Source of the DNA: CAZOVB01 sp964583095
GTDB lineage: Bacteria > Planctomycetota > Phycisphaerae > SM23-33
NCBI GenBank assembly: GCA_964583095.1
Contig: CAZOVB010000036.1
Location: 1 to 44,687 of the forward strand
Direction of reading: 5' to 3'
DNA: 44,687 nt
Shown piece by piece: positions 7,622-16,728 of this stretch (positions are counted from its first letter, which is position 1; each line of letters opens with the position of its first letter). The notes beneath the pieces are model-generated. The model worked only from the letters and a program-made list of their open reading frames with translations, was not told the origin of the DNA and made no database searches. Position numbers and translations under genes: made by a program.

Positions 7622-10546
7622 ATGGATCAGAGCATTACTACCGACAACAGCCAGGTTGGGGACAACACCGAGCTTCCGGTGGTCGTATCGGAAGAGGTCT
7701 GTGAGAATTCGGGACGTCCTCCCTATATCGTAGGAGTCGGGGCCTCAGCGGGCGGACTGGAGGCTCTGGAACAGTTCTTCGACGAGATGCCCTCTGATAC
7801 GGGGCTGGGTTTTGTGGTCATTCAACACCTCTCGCCGGACTATAAGAGCCTGATGGTGGAATTGCTGGGCAAGCATACCCAGATGAAGGTTCAGCGGGCC
7901 GAGAATGACATGGAAGTTCGCCCGGACAACGTTTATCTGATCCCTCCTCGCACGACCATGACGATCCGCAAGGGCCGAATCCAACTGGCCAAACAGGATC
8001 CGGACCGGGCCCTGCACTTGCCAATCGATATCTTCTTCTGCGCCCTGGGCAAGGATCAGGGCGAACATGCGGTGGGTGTGGTTCTCTCGGGAACCGGCAG
8101 TGACGGCATGCAGGGGGTGCGGGCCATCAAGGACGCCGGGGGGATGGTGATGGTCCAGCAACTGGAAGATGCCAAGTTCGACGGCATGCCCCGCAGTGCC
8201 GCATCGACGGGGTTGGCGGATTTTATACTTCCAGCCGGCGAGATGCCCCAGGCTTTGCTGCAGTTTGTCCGCAACCCACGGATGATCACCGAAGGCCGGG
8301 ACGCCACGGACTTCTACCAGACCAAACAGGAAGCCCTTGGTCGGGTGATCGAATCGGTACGCAAGCACATGGGCGTCGACTTCGCCTTCTACAAGCCGGC
8401 GACGATCGTTCGTCGCGTCGAGCGCCGCATGAACATCAACCAATGCAGCGACCTGGAAGACTATGCGGCCTTGGTCCGGGAAAGCGCAGCGGAAGCCAAT
8501 ACTCTCTACAAGGAGCTCCTGATCGGGGTGACCCGATTCTTCCGGGACCCGGACGCCTTCGAGATCCTGCGAAACAAGGTCATTCCGAAGGTCTTCGAAA
8601 ACTCGACCGAAGACGAACCGATTCGTGTCTGGGTTTCTGCCTGTTCAACGGGCGAAGAGGCCTACTCCCTGGGCATGCTTTTCCAGGAGTACCTCGAAGC
8701 CCATCAGATCATGCGGGAGATCAAGATCTTCGCCACGGACATCGACCAGCGGGCCGTGGAATTCGCCGCCGAAGGGATCTACCCCGAAAGCGTGGTAGCC
8801 GACCTGACACCGCAGCGGATGGAGGAATTCTTCGTCAAGCGGCAGGACCGATACTACGTTTCCAGGCAGCTTCGCGAGATGATCATCTTCGCCCCGCAGA
8901 ACGTGACCAAGGATCCGCCTTTCAGCAACATGGACTTGGTCAGCTGCCGCAATTTGCTGATTTACCTTCAGCCTTCCATGCAGAAGCGGGTTCTGGCGAT
9001 GATGGCTTATGCCTTGAAGCAGAACGGCTTTTTGTTCCTGGGGGCCAGCGAATCGCTTGGAGCCAATGTGGATGTCTTCCGCCCGGTGAGTAATTCCTGG
9101 AAGATCTACCAGAAGACCGGCTCGGGCCGGAGCCTTCTGCACGATTCACTCCAGGCGCCCCGCCGGCGGCCCAGTCCTGCCCAGCGGTTTTCCGGCGGTC
9201 ATGCCTTCAACGACGCTCTGCTGGAAAAGGCGATGCAGTCGGTGATGGTCTCGCAGCAGGCGGCCTGCCTGCTGTTGCGGGAAGATTTCAGCGTTCTTCA
9301 CGTTTTTGGAAGCGTGGAGGAACTGGTGCAGCTCCAGCCGGGCCGCGCCAGCCTCGACGCCCGCAAGCTCATGAATCCGGACCTGTCGGTCGCGCTGTCC
9401 ACCGCCGTGTCCCGCTGCCAGAAGACCGAACAGGAGGTCCACTATTCCCGACTGCACGTAAGCAGCAAGGACCTTTACGTGGACCTGACGGTCAGACCCC
9501 TGGCCACCCAGGACGGGGAAGGCGCCTTCCTGGTCACCTTCCGCCGGTCCAGTTCCGCCATGCAGGCGCCCTTGGAAGAAGGGGAGGTCCTCAGCGCCGA
9601 CGACCGGATGCAGCAGCGCATCGGAGATCTGGAGCAGGAGCTTCAATACACGCGGGCCAACCTCCAGGCCACCATCGAAGAACTCCAGACCAGCAACGAG
9701 GAGCTCCAGGCCACCAACGAAGAACTGGTCACCAGCAACGAGGAACTCCAGAGCACCAACGAAGAGCTCCAGTCTGTCAACGAGGAACTCCACACGGTCA
9801 ACACTGAATACCAGGAGAAGATCGAAGAGCTGACCCAACTCAACAACGACATGGACAATCTCCTGCGAGCCACGGAGATCGGAACGCTCTTCCTCGACCA
9901 GCAACTTCAGATCCGCAAATACACCCCGACCCTGTCGGAACTTGTCAATATCATGCCCCAGGACATAGGCAGACCGGTATCTCACCTTTCGACCCGGGTG
10001 GAAGGTCTGAATCCGGAAAGGTTCGCCCGCCGCTGCCTGGCGTCCGGCGAGACGGTCCTCCACGACGTTTCGCTGGAAGATGGCCGGTGCTTTCTGCTTC
10101 GCTTCTGCCCGTACTGGACGGATGAATCCAGGCTTGACGGGGTGGTAATGACGCTTGTGGACGTAACCGCTGTTCGCCAGGCGCAGGGACGTACGCAGAC
10201 GATCATCGACCTCCTGCCGGTAGAGATCATGGTCATCGACAAAGACGAGAAGGTGAGTTTCGTCAACCGGACATGGATAAAGCACCGCAATCTTCAGGTC
10301 CACGATGATGAACCCATTCTTGGAAAGAACTACCGGGACATCCGGCTTTCGGAGGAGCCGGAAAAGGTCGGGAAAATCGAGTCATACATTCATGAAATTC
10401 TGGAAAACCCGGATACCGGCAAACAGTACAGTTGCACCAGTCAAAACGGGGCCTCTCGCGTCACCGTACGTTCACTGGCCGGGGACAAGGGCGCTGTGGT
10501 CTGCCGGATTCCTACCGATCCGGATGCGATACAAGAGTCCAACTGA
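7622..10546 (+). CDS. CheB-CheR-PAS fusion (chemotaxis-type methylesterase/methyltransferase)
   Basis: 974 residues. Residues 33-215 are a CheB methylesterase domain with its triad visible: Ser42 in GASAGG, His69 in IQHLSPD and Asp161 in GTGSDG. There is no N-terminal receiver. Residues about 235-500 are a CheR methyltransferase with FFRDPDAF, SAM-binding VSACSTGEEAYS, FATDID and SCRNLLIYL. A long coiled coil follows (about 665-745) made of near-identical heptads such as EELQATN and EELQSTN. Two PAS-type regions fill the C-terminus (about 745-950). Such CheB/CheR/PAS proteins feed histidine kinases rather than flagellar chemotaxis, and no chemotaxis genes are near. The following PAS histidine kinase, 208 bases downstream, is a likely partner. 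Confidence 0.92.
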   Translation: MDQSITTDNSQVGDNTELPVVVSEEVCENSGRPPYIVGVGASAGGLEALEQFFDEMPSDTGLGFVVIQHLSPDYKSLMVELLGKHTQMKVQRAENDMEVRPDNVYLIPPRTTMTIRKGRIQLAKQDPDRALHLPIDIFFCALGKDQGEHAVGVVLSGTGSDGMQGVRAIKDAGGMVMVQQLEDAKFDGMPRSAASTGLADFILPAGEMPQALLQFVRNPRMITEGRDATDFYQTKQEALGRVIESVRKHMGVDFAFYKPATIVRRVERRMNINQCSDLEDYAALVRESAAEANTLYKELLIGVTRFFRDPDAFEILRNKVIPKVFENSTEDEPIRVWVSACSTGEEAYSLGMLFQEYLEAHQIMREIKIFATDIDQRAVEFAAEGIYPESVVADLTPQRMEEFFVKRQDRYYVSRQLREMIIFAPQNVTKDPPFSNMDLVSCRNLLIYLQPSMQKRVLAMMAYALKQNGFLFLGASESLGANVDVFRPVSNSWKIYQKTGSGRSLLHDSLQAPRRRPSPAQRFSGGHAFNDALLEKAMQSVMVSQQAACLLLREDFSVLHVFGSVEELVQLQPGRASLDARKLMNPDLSVALSTAVSRCQKTEQEVHYSRLHVSSKDLYVDLTVRPLATQDGEGAFLVTFRRSSSAMQAPLEEGEVLSADDRMQQRIGDLEQELQYTRANLQATIEELQTSNEELQATNEELVTSNEELQSTNEELQSVNEELHTVNTEYQEKIEELTQLNNDMDNLLRATEIGTLFLDQQLQIRKYTPTLSELVNIMPQDIGRPVSHLSTRVEGLNPERFARRCLASGETVLHDVSLEDGRCFLLRFCPYWTDESRLDGVVMTLVDVTAVRQAQGRTQTIIDLLPVEIMVIDKDEKVSFVNRTWIKHRNLQVHDDEPILGKNYRDIRLSEEPEKVGKIESYIHEILENPDTGKQYSCTSQNGASRVTVRSLAGDKGAVVCRIPTDPDAIQESN

Positions 10547-10754
10547 ACCGTTCCGCGTTTTCGTGGCCTTTGTGTCGCCTCGGTGGCGCCGATGACATTT
10601 ATGAAGTCTATGATGGTGTGATCCCCCGGAGACTGGACCGGGCGAACGGAAAAGTCATAGCATCCCTTTTGGAAACAGGTCTTGTCGCCGGAACCAGCGC
10701 CGATTGTGACAGAGGCAGCTTTCCAGACACCACTGCCAGCGGGGTGCCGAAACA

Positions 10755-12824
10755 ATGAAGGGTAATCGTGAATCCGGAGCCATGAGGGCCCAACTGCGAA
10801 AGTTGGCCGAGCGCATGCTCGACACCGGCCAGTATGAGCCGGACGCACTCGAGGCCTTTGGCAGCCAGAGCCTGGAAGACCTTGTTCAGGAACTCCATAT
10901 CTACCATGCGGAACTGGAGATCCAGAACGAGCACTTGCGCAGGGCCCAGCAGGAACTGGAGAGGGTTTCACTTCGCTATCAGTCGCTCTTTGATCTGGCC
11001 CCGGTCGGCTATGTGATCCTTGACAAGCGAGGAAGGATCGTAGAAGCCAACCAGCAGGCAAGGGACAGTTTTGATGAAAGCCTCAGAGGCAATCTTCTTG
11101 GCACCGACTTCTCGATCTACCTGGCCCCGTCGGACCGGATGGCCTGGCAACGCCATCTCCAGGCGTGCCTTAGCACCGCCCAGGGCCGGCGATGCGAAGT
11201 GAAGCTGCGAAGCAAGGGGGATCCGCCGCGGTACGTGCTGCTGGTGAGCAAGGTCCTCCCCGACCACTCGGAAAAAAATGAGCGCCGGATCCTTCTGTCC
11301 ATTACGGATATTACGCGGAGAAAGCAGTCCGAACTGCGTCTGGAGCGTCTTAAAAACCAGTTCGAATCTTTCATGGAACACCTGCCCGCAGGTGCGTTCG
11401 TTCGCCAGGGGGCGGACTCGGTGCTCTTTGTCAACCGCTTCCTTCGCCGACAGTTCGGGGCCTCGCCCTGCCGGCAGGATGATCCGGGAAAACTGGCCGA
11501 AGATCCCCACGGGCATCGCCGGCTCCTTGAAGCCCGGCAGGATGAGCTCCTGGAACCCCTGGAGATCCGCGACGTCCATGGCAACAAGAGATTCCTTCAG
11601 TGCATATGCTTCCCCATCGCCCTGCCCGACCAGGAAGACATCCAGGGAGGTATCCTCCTGGACGTCACCCGGTTACAGGAGACCGAATCACGGCGGCGGG
11701 CCATGGAAAGACAGCTTCGCCAGTCCATGAAGCTGGAATCGATCGGTCGGCTCGCGGGGGGCATGGCCCACGACTTCAACAACCAGTTGACCGTTATCCA
11801 GGGCTATTGCGAGATGCTCACGATGAGCGGCCGGCTCTCCGACCAGGCCAGGCGACAACTGCGAGAGGTCGGCCGGGCCGCCAATCGGGCCCACGCACTG
11901 ACCGACCAGTTGCTGTCGTTCAGCCGACGTCAAATCCTCATGCCCGAAACCACCGACGTACATTCTCTTCTTCAGTCGATGCTTCCGGAGATTCGTGCGG
12001 AGGTCGGTGCTGACATTCAGGTGCAGTTGGACCAGCAGTCGTGTCCCCCCATCGAAATCGACCGGGGCCAATTCCGCCAGGCCATCTGCTGTCTTGTTCG
12101 AAACGCCCGGGATGCCGGGGCGTCCCAATTGCGGCTGCGCACCGGCACGCGCCGCCTGGAAGAGGAAGACCTTTCGCCGCAGGACCCGGCCAGGCCGGGG
12201 CAATTCCTGTTCGTGGAGGTCCAGGACGATGGCTGCGGAATCGAAAAGTCGGTGATAAGCAATATCTTTGAGCCGTTCTTCACCACACGCAAGGTGGGTC
12301 AAGGGGTCGGTCTGGGTTTGTCGATGGTTCACGGCTTTGCTCTGCAAAGCGGCGGGAAGGTCGATGTCGAGTCTACATCCGGCTTGGGAAGCACGTTTCG
12401 TATCTACCTGCCCCTGGAGTCCAGGACACACACCTGGGATCCCCTGTTGCCCGGGGGCGACCTGCCCCGGGGCGCTGAGACCCTCCTGTTGGTGCACCCG
12501 GATCCGCGTATCCTGGCCATGTTGACCGCCCGCCTGCGCGAAATGGGCTATCGGGTTTTGGAGGCGTGTGATACCAACGAAGCGCTTCGGCTGGCCGGAC
12601 AGGAAGAAACTCTGGATCTGCTGGTTGCTTCCGAGGAGTTGCCCGAGGCCGACCCGGAAGCGCTGGCAGACCGACTCAAGCCCAAGCTACCCTCCGGACA
12701 TCTGTATACCATAGCAAAGTTCTCGGAGTCCTCGGCCCGATCCCATGAAAACGCGGGAATCGTGCGAAAAACGGCCATGGGAATACGCCATATTCTGGAT
12801 GGCATATCCCCGGGAGAGGATTGA
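10755..12824 (+). CDS. PAS-domain hybrid histidine kinase with degenerate receiver
   Basis: 689 residues, no membrane segments, so probably cytoplasmic. A helical start is followed by a PAS domain (about 72-185, SLFDLAPVGYVILD) and a second PAS-like region (about 195-310). The dimerisation helix has phosphoacceptor His339 in GGMAHDFNNQL. The ATPase domain shows the N box LVRNARDAG, G1 DDGCGIE, F box FEPFFTT and G2 GVGLGLSM. The C-terminus (about 573-689) is a receiver fold in which the phosphoacceptor Asp position is Ser626 (LLVASEELP); the conserved Lys may survive in VRKTA. It lies downstream of the CheB-CheR-PAS gene in the same direction. An internal ATG at 10782 is an alternative start. 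The signal sensed is unknown. Confidence 0.9.
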   Translation: MKGNRESGAMRAQLRKLAERMLDTGQYEPDALEAFGSQSLEDLVQELHIYHAELEIQNEHLRRAQQELERVSLRYQSLFDLAPVGYVILDKRGRIVEANQQARDSFDESLRGNLLGTDFSIYLAPSDRMAWQRHLQACLSTAQGRRCEVKLRSKGDPPRYVLLVSKVLPDHSEKNERRILLSITDITRRKQSELRLERLKNQFESFMEHLPAGAFVRQGADSVLFVNRFLRRQFGASPCRQDDPGKLAEDPHGHRRLLEARQDELLEPLEIRDVHGNKRFLQCICFPIALPDQEDIQGGILLDVTRLQETESRRRAMERQLRQSMKLESIGRLAGGMAHDFNNQLTVIQGYCEMLTMSGRLSDQARRQLREVGRAANRAHALTDQLLSFSRRQILMPETTDVHSLLQSMLPEIRAEVGADIQVQLDQQSCPPIEIDRGQFRQAICCLVRNARDAGASQLRLRTGTRRLEEEDLSPQDPARPGQFLFVEVQDDGCGIEKSVISNIFEPFFTTRKVGQGVGLGLSMVHGFALQSGGKVDVESTSGLGSTFRIYLPLESRTHTWDPLLPGGDLPRGAETLLLVHPDPRILAMLTARLREMGYRVLEACDTNEALRLAGQEETLDLLVASEELPEADPEALADRLKPKLPSGHLYTIAKFSESSARSHENAGIVRKTAMGIRHILDGISPGED

Positions 12825-12846
12825 TCGACCCCCGCAGCGGCGTGCC

Positions 12847-13701
12847 TCAGTCCTGCTCCTGCTGGGAGTCTTCCTGGCTGGGCCGAAGCGACCACGTCGT
12901 CATGCTGTTGACCACCTTGGCCACAATGGTGCTTGTGATCTTGGTCGTCTCCGCCGCGTAGGCGGTCAGCAGCGCATTGTCGCAGAGAACGTTGATCAGC
13001 CGGGGGATGCCCTTGGTGATCTCGTGGATATCCTCCAGAGCCCGGATGGTGAAACGCAGCGTGCAGCCATCCTTGGCCGCGACGCGTCTTCGATGCATCA
13101 CGTAGCGGGCTGTGTCGGCCGGGGTGAGATTCCCAAGGTGATAACTCAGGACGATGCGTTGCTGGAGCGATTCCCACTTGGGTTCCCGCAGACGGTCGCG
13201 AAGTTCCGGCTGGCCGATCAGGACGATCTGCAGCATGCGTTGGCCTTCAATTTCCCAGTTCCACATCAGGCGGATCTGCTCCATGGCCTCGTCGGGCAGA
13301 TCCTGGACCTCGTCGAGGATCAGGGCGACCAGACGTCCCCGCCGCAGGTGCCGGGAGAGCTTCTGTTCCAGTTCATTGGCGAGGGTAAGCTTGTCATCGT
13401 CCTTGGTCACGCGAATGCCGATACTCTCGGCCACCGCTCGCAACATCTGCTTGGCGGAATCCGGAGGGGTACGGACATTGCCGACCAGGGCGGATTTGCC
13501 CAATTGGTTGGCCAGCATGGAACCCAGGAAGGTTTTTCCCGCTCCGACTTCACCGGTAACCAGCACCATCCCCTTGCGCTGCTGGATGGTATAGAGCATA
13601 TTGGCCAACGCCTCGGCGTGAATCTCGCTCTCGAAGAAGTATCTCTCCTCGCTGGCAATGGAGAAGGGGAATTCTTTCAGCTTGAAAAAATCAAGGTACA
13701 T
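12847..13701 (-). CDS. ExeA/GspA-type AAA ATPase
   Basis: 284 residues beginning MYLDFFKLKEFPFSI, the usual start of this family. Walker A is GEVGAGKT, Walker B is LILDEVQ, and RLINVLCDNALL in sensor 2 is typical. The C-terminal peptidoglycan-binding or membrane part seen in full GspA/ExeA is missing, so this is the ATPase domain alone. Family members help assemble type II secretion or other envelope machines and also occur with transposition systems. Neither is present nearby. AGGAAACAGGC precedes the ATG. It is the last of three tandem minus-strand genes after rpiB and the Trp-rich repeat protein and is convergent with the histidine kinase. Confidence 0.85.
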   Translation of the reverse strand: MYLDFFKLKEFPFSIASEERYFFESEIHAEALANMLYTIQQRKGMVLVTGEVGAGKTFLGSMLANQLGKSALVGNVRTPPDSAKQMLRAVAESIGIRVTKDDDKLTLANELEQKLSRHLRRGRLVALILDEVQDLPDEAMEQIRLMWNWEIEGQRMLQIVLIGQPELRDRLREPKWESLQQRIVLSYHLGNLTPADTARYVMHRRRVAAKDGCTLRFTIRALEDIHEITKGIPRLINVLCDNALLTAYAAETTKITSTIVAKVVNSMTTWSLRPSQEDSQQEQD

Positions 13702-13779
13702 GCCTGTTTCCTGTGGGTGCGGGTTGCGGCCGGGGCCGGCTCAGGCGCAAGCTGCCGGGCCGAAACTTTCGGGTAAGAT

Positions 13780-15870
13780 TCATTCTCCCCCCGCAGCCGG
13801 CTCCGACGGATCCCCGGCCTCGGCATCGAGATGGATCTGTTTCCCCAACGTTTCTGTGGCTACAGGCATCCATCCATGTCTGCCAAAGGTGCTTTCCAAG
13901 GGTCCATGATAGTATAGCTTTCCCCACGGAGAATCCACCCAGTCACCGGTTTGGGAGGCACGAATCAGACTGCCACGATGGAAAAGTTCTCCAAAGGCAC
14001 CTTCGCTTCGGGTCCCCGGAGCCCATACGGCATACACGTATCTCCACTGGGAGAACGAATAGCCCCCGGGAACCGACAGATCGATCTTCTCCCGGGAGCG
14101 GGTAACCTCGATCTGCTTGCCCTGGCCACCGGGGGGCTCGATTGGAAGCCAGCCCTGGTTGCCCTGGGTGTGGGTGGGCACCGACCAGTAGTACATTTTG
14201 CCCCAGGGAGTCACTACGAAATCGCCGACGCTGTCGGCTTTGACCTCTACCGAGGCGTAGTAGAGCCGTCCGCTCTGCCCCTTGTGGGGCGTATTCTGTC
14301 CCCAGGTGAGGAAGACGTATTTCCAGCGGTCCTTCTGGAAGGTTCGAGGCTGGGTGAGGTCCAATCCCGAAGGATCCGGAGGCAGGACAGGATCCTTGGA
14401 GGCTTCCTCGGGTTCGATCGGCAGCCAGCCGTAGTCGCCTCGAAGCGCATCATCGAGCTGCCCCCACCACCACAGCCTGCCCCACGGGGTCTGTATGACA
14501 TCACCGGGGCGCTTGGCCTCGACCTGCCGGTCCTCATAGCGCAACTGCCCCAGTCGGCCCTGCCCGGCCGTGCCGGGTCTCCAGAGAGTATAAGAATACT
14601 TCCAGTGCCCCGCTGTGTAGGTCGCGGGCAGTTGAAGGTCTATTTTCCGGGCATCGGCTTCGGTCGGATCCACCGGGTTGCCCCCCGCCCGGGCGGTCGG
14701 GACAGGCAACCAGCCGTGCGGGCCCTTCAGATCCACGCCCATCGGGCCGTGGTAATGCATCCTTCCCCACGGCGTCTGGACAAAGTCTCCGACGTTCTTG
14801 GCCTGGACCTTCTCGTTTTTGTAGTACAACTGGCCGGCCGAGCCTTCCGATGCCTCCCCACGGGCCCAGATGGTGTAGACGAAGCTCCAACCGTCCTGCT
14901 CGTACGCCCGGGGTCGGGTCAGATCTATCTGTTGCTGCTCATCGGTTGGATTGATGAGTTTGCCGGTCTGTGCGCCGGTGATCGTGGGCAGCCAGCCCTG
15001 GTTGCCCCATCGATTCTCTTTCTTGCCCCACCAGAACATCACCCCCCAGGGAGTCCGGACATAGTCCCCCACGCCCTGGGCCGAAATGTCTCTGCCCTTG
15101 TAGGACAGCTTCCCCATTCGGCCCTCGCTGCGGGTGCCCTTGGCGTGAATGTCGTAGGAATACTGCCAGTGGCCGCTTTCGTAGGTGTTGCTCTTGCCCA
15201 GGTCCAGGTGCTCGATGCGCTGGGACTCGACGCGAATCAGTCGCCCGGGTCGGCCGATGGCAATCTTGGGAACCCACCCTCGGTATCCTTCCCCGGCATT
15301 GCCTTTCTCATCGCCCCAGTAATACATCACTCCCCAGGGGGTGCGGACATAGTCCCGAAGCCCGCCGGCCTGGACGGGTTTGTCGGCGAAGGTAAGCTGC
15401 CCCTTGCCGAGGGTCTGGCCCGAAGCAAGGAGGGTCACCTCGTATTCGTATCGCCATTGCCGGCGTGCATACGTCCGGGTGCGGGAAAGATCGATTTCGT
15501 CGCTGTGAGCCGTCTTCGCGTCGGGCTGGACCTGCTTGCCGATCTCCTGGGCCGAGGGCTTGGAAAGCAGCCATCCGCTCCTGCCCTGCCGGGCGTTGTC
15601 TCCCCACCAGTACATGGTGCCCCAAGGCGTCTGGACATAGTCGAAAATCTCCGGTGCTGCCACGTCCTTCCCGTCGTACCGCAAGGTCCCGCTGCGCGTT
15701 TCGGCGGGTGTGCCTTGTCGGGCGACCGACTGGAAGTAAACCCACTTGTCCTGGGCAAACCTGGCCGGCTGGGCTGCCGGGACAGGAATCTCCTGGGCCA
15801 ATGCCCCGGCCGAAACCAGCCACAGAGTTGCCGCCCCGACCACGATGCACCCTCTTGTCGTCTTTTTCAT
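13780..15870 (-). CDS. Secreted Trp-rich protein with seven tandem repeats
   Basis: 696 residues from the ATG that opens MKKTTRGCIVVG; a longer start at 15891 adds seven residues. A signal peptide of about 25 residues ends at AGALAQ. The rest is seven repeats of about 93-96 residues, each with W-x-Y in a strand, a short Gly-rich turn, then D-Y/F-V-x-TPWG-x-M/L-x-W/Y-x-G and GW-L/V/M-P. No known domain is recognised. The pattern of Trp, Tyr and Gly suggests small beta-barrels or sandwiches in series, for example carbohydrate- or wall-binding units. No membrane anchor is present. It is followed 78 bases later by the ExeA-like ATPase, which could be involved in its export or assembly (inference). 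Base composition and codon use look like the neighbours. Confidence 0.85.
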   Translation of the reverse strand: MKKTTRGCIVVGAATLWLVSAGALAQEIPVPAAQPARFAQDKWVYFQSVARQGTPAETRSGTLRYDGKDVAAPEIFDYVQTPWGTMYWWGDNARQGRSGWLLSKPSAQEIGKQVQPDAKTAHSDEIDLSRTRTYARRQWRYEYEVTLLASGQTLGKGQLTFADKPVQAGGLRDYVRTPWGVMYYWGDEKGNAGEGYRGWVPKIAIGRPGRLIRVESQRIEHLDLGKSNTYESGHWQYSYDIHAKGTRSEGRMGKLSYKGRDISAQGVGDYVRTPWGVMFWWGKKENRWGNQGWLPTITGAQTGKLINPTDEQQQIDLTRPRAYEQDGWSFVYTIWARGEASEGSAGQLYYKNEKVQAKNVGDFVQTPWGRMHYHGPMGVDLKGPHGWLPVPTARAGGNPVDPTEADARKIDLQLPATYTAGHWKYSYTLWRPGTAGQGRLGQLRYEDRQVEAKRPGDVIQTPWGRLWWWGQLDDALRGDYGWLPIEPEEASKDPVLPPDPSGLDLTQPRTFQKDRWKYVFLTWGQNTPHKGQSGRLYYASVEVKADSVGDFVVTPWGKMYYWSVPTHTQGNQGWLPIEPPGGQGKQIEVTRSREKIDLSVPGGYSFSQWRYVYAVWAPGTRSEGAFGELFHRGSLIRASQTGDWVDSPWGKLYYHGPLESTFGRHGWMPVATETLGKQIHLDAEAGDPSEPAAGGE
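13822..15771 (-). repeat. Seven coding repeats of about 285 bp
   Basis: The unit is diverged at DNA level but its protein core is constant: DYVQTPWG, DYVRTPWG (twice), DFVQTPWG, DVIQTPWG, DFVVTPWG and DWVDSPWG mark the seven copies, and each is followed about 20 residues later by GW-x-P or a close variant. Copies span the whole mature protein. Confidence 0.85.
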
Positions 15871-15903
15871 CAAGACACTCCCGACGGGCATCTGGAAGCC
15901 CGT

Positions 15904-16332
15904 TTACAGGTCGATCAGATCGATTCGACGCTGATGGCGTCCACCCTCGAACTCGGTAGCCAACCAGAGATCCACGATCTCCAGCGCCGCCTCGATCGAT
16001 ATCATTCGTTGGCCCAGTGACAGGACATTCCCGTCGTTGTGCTGCCGGTTAAGCCGGGCCGAACGCAAGTCCCAGCAGAGCCCGCAACGGACACCCGCCA
16101 CACGGTTGGCAACAATCGCTTCGCCGTTGCCCGAACCGCCCAGGACGATGCCCCGATCGACCTGGCCGTCGGCGACCGCCTGGGCCACCGGGCGGATCAT
16201 CGTCGGATAGTCGCAACTGGCATTGGATTCAGGTCCAAAATCCTTGACCTCGTGACCGGCAGAGAGCAGGTGCGCCTTGATCGTTTCTTTGTAGTTGTAA
16301 CCCGCGTGGTCGGAGCCAATAGCTATTTTCAT
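15904..16332 (-). CDS. rpiB: Ribose-5-phosphate isomerase B
   Basis: 142 residues from ATG 16332, which has GGAG 7 bases upstream; the longer frame to 16428 has no such site. MKIAIGSDHAG at the start, DYP around residue 41 and GGSGNGE at 65-71 define the RpiB/LacA family. The catalytic base position is Glu71, as in actinobacterial RpiB, rather than the Cys of the E. coli enzyme. His99 and the Arg residues that bind phosphate are kept. It interconverts ribose 5-phosphate and ribulose 5-phosphate in the pentose phosphate pathway. It is followed closely by the Trp-rich repeat gene. Confidence 0.95.
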   Translation of the reverse strand: MKIAIGSDHAGYNYKETIKAHLLSAGHEVKDFGPESNASCDYPTMIRPVAQAVADGQVDRGIVLGGSGNGEAIVANRVAGVRCGLCWDLRSARLNRQHNDGNVLSLGQRMISIEAALEIVDLWLATEFEGGRHQRRIDLIDL

Positions 16333-16617
16333 GAATACTCCACTTGTGTTAATCGGAAACTGACCGGGGAAATCTTTCCAGCGCTTGAGGTTATCTTTTC
16401 GCCCTCCTGGAGGCAACCATTCAGACACAGCCGGAAAATCTGCCGGCCGGGCAGGCCCCGGTTGCCGCCGACGCTGCGGGAAACAACCGATACACGATGC
16501 ATTCTCCCGGGCCTTGCCGGGGATTTTCCCTCTTCTCAGCTTCGGCCCTGCCCCGTAAAATTCACAATCCAGGCCCGGAGGGGGCCTGCCTGCACGGTCT
16601 GAACCCCGGAGGAAACC

Positions 16618-16713
16618 GTGTCCCAGACACCCGAGGCGATTGCCCGGAGAAATATCGCTGTAGCTCTGCTGCTGGCTCTGTTCGGCCTGGCCATGCTCTG
16701 GTGGATCCTCTGA
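16618..16713 (+). CDS. 31-residue single-span membrane microprotein
   Basis: A GTG at 16618 lies 5 bases after GGAGGAA, one of the best ribosome binding sites in the window. The product is a short polar, basic N-terminus (SQTPEAIARRN) followed by about 19 hydrophobic residues ending in LWWIL. The pattern of an N-terminal RRN and a single membrane helix is typical of real small membrane proteins. The gene sits alone between rpiB and a convergent gene whose stop lies 16 bases away. No function is assigned. The 285 bases upstream hold no other gene and no clear promoter that I can see. Confidence 0.6.
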   Translation: MSQTPEAIARRNIAVALLLALFGLAMLWWIL

Positions 16714-16728
16714 TCCAACCGGACCATT

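Noticed and set aside
9146..10303. A 385-codon minus-strand frame opposite the CheB-CheR coiled coil
   Set aside because: It arises from the repetitive heptad codons and shows only low-complexity Leu/Phe/Gly runs. The plus-strand product is a standard family.
10547..10754. Possible small gene between the CheB-CheR and kinase genes
   Set aside because: The only open frame begins inside the upstream gene, lacks a ribosome binding site and has no recognisable pattern.
13951..16020. A 689-codon open frame on the plus strand opposite the Trp-rich repeat gene
   Set aside because: It mirrors a coding strand with high GC and repeats that lack stop codons in that frame. It has no domain, no ribosome binding site, and runs across rpiB as well. 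The minus-strand product has a signal peptide and regular repeats.
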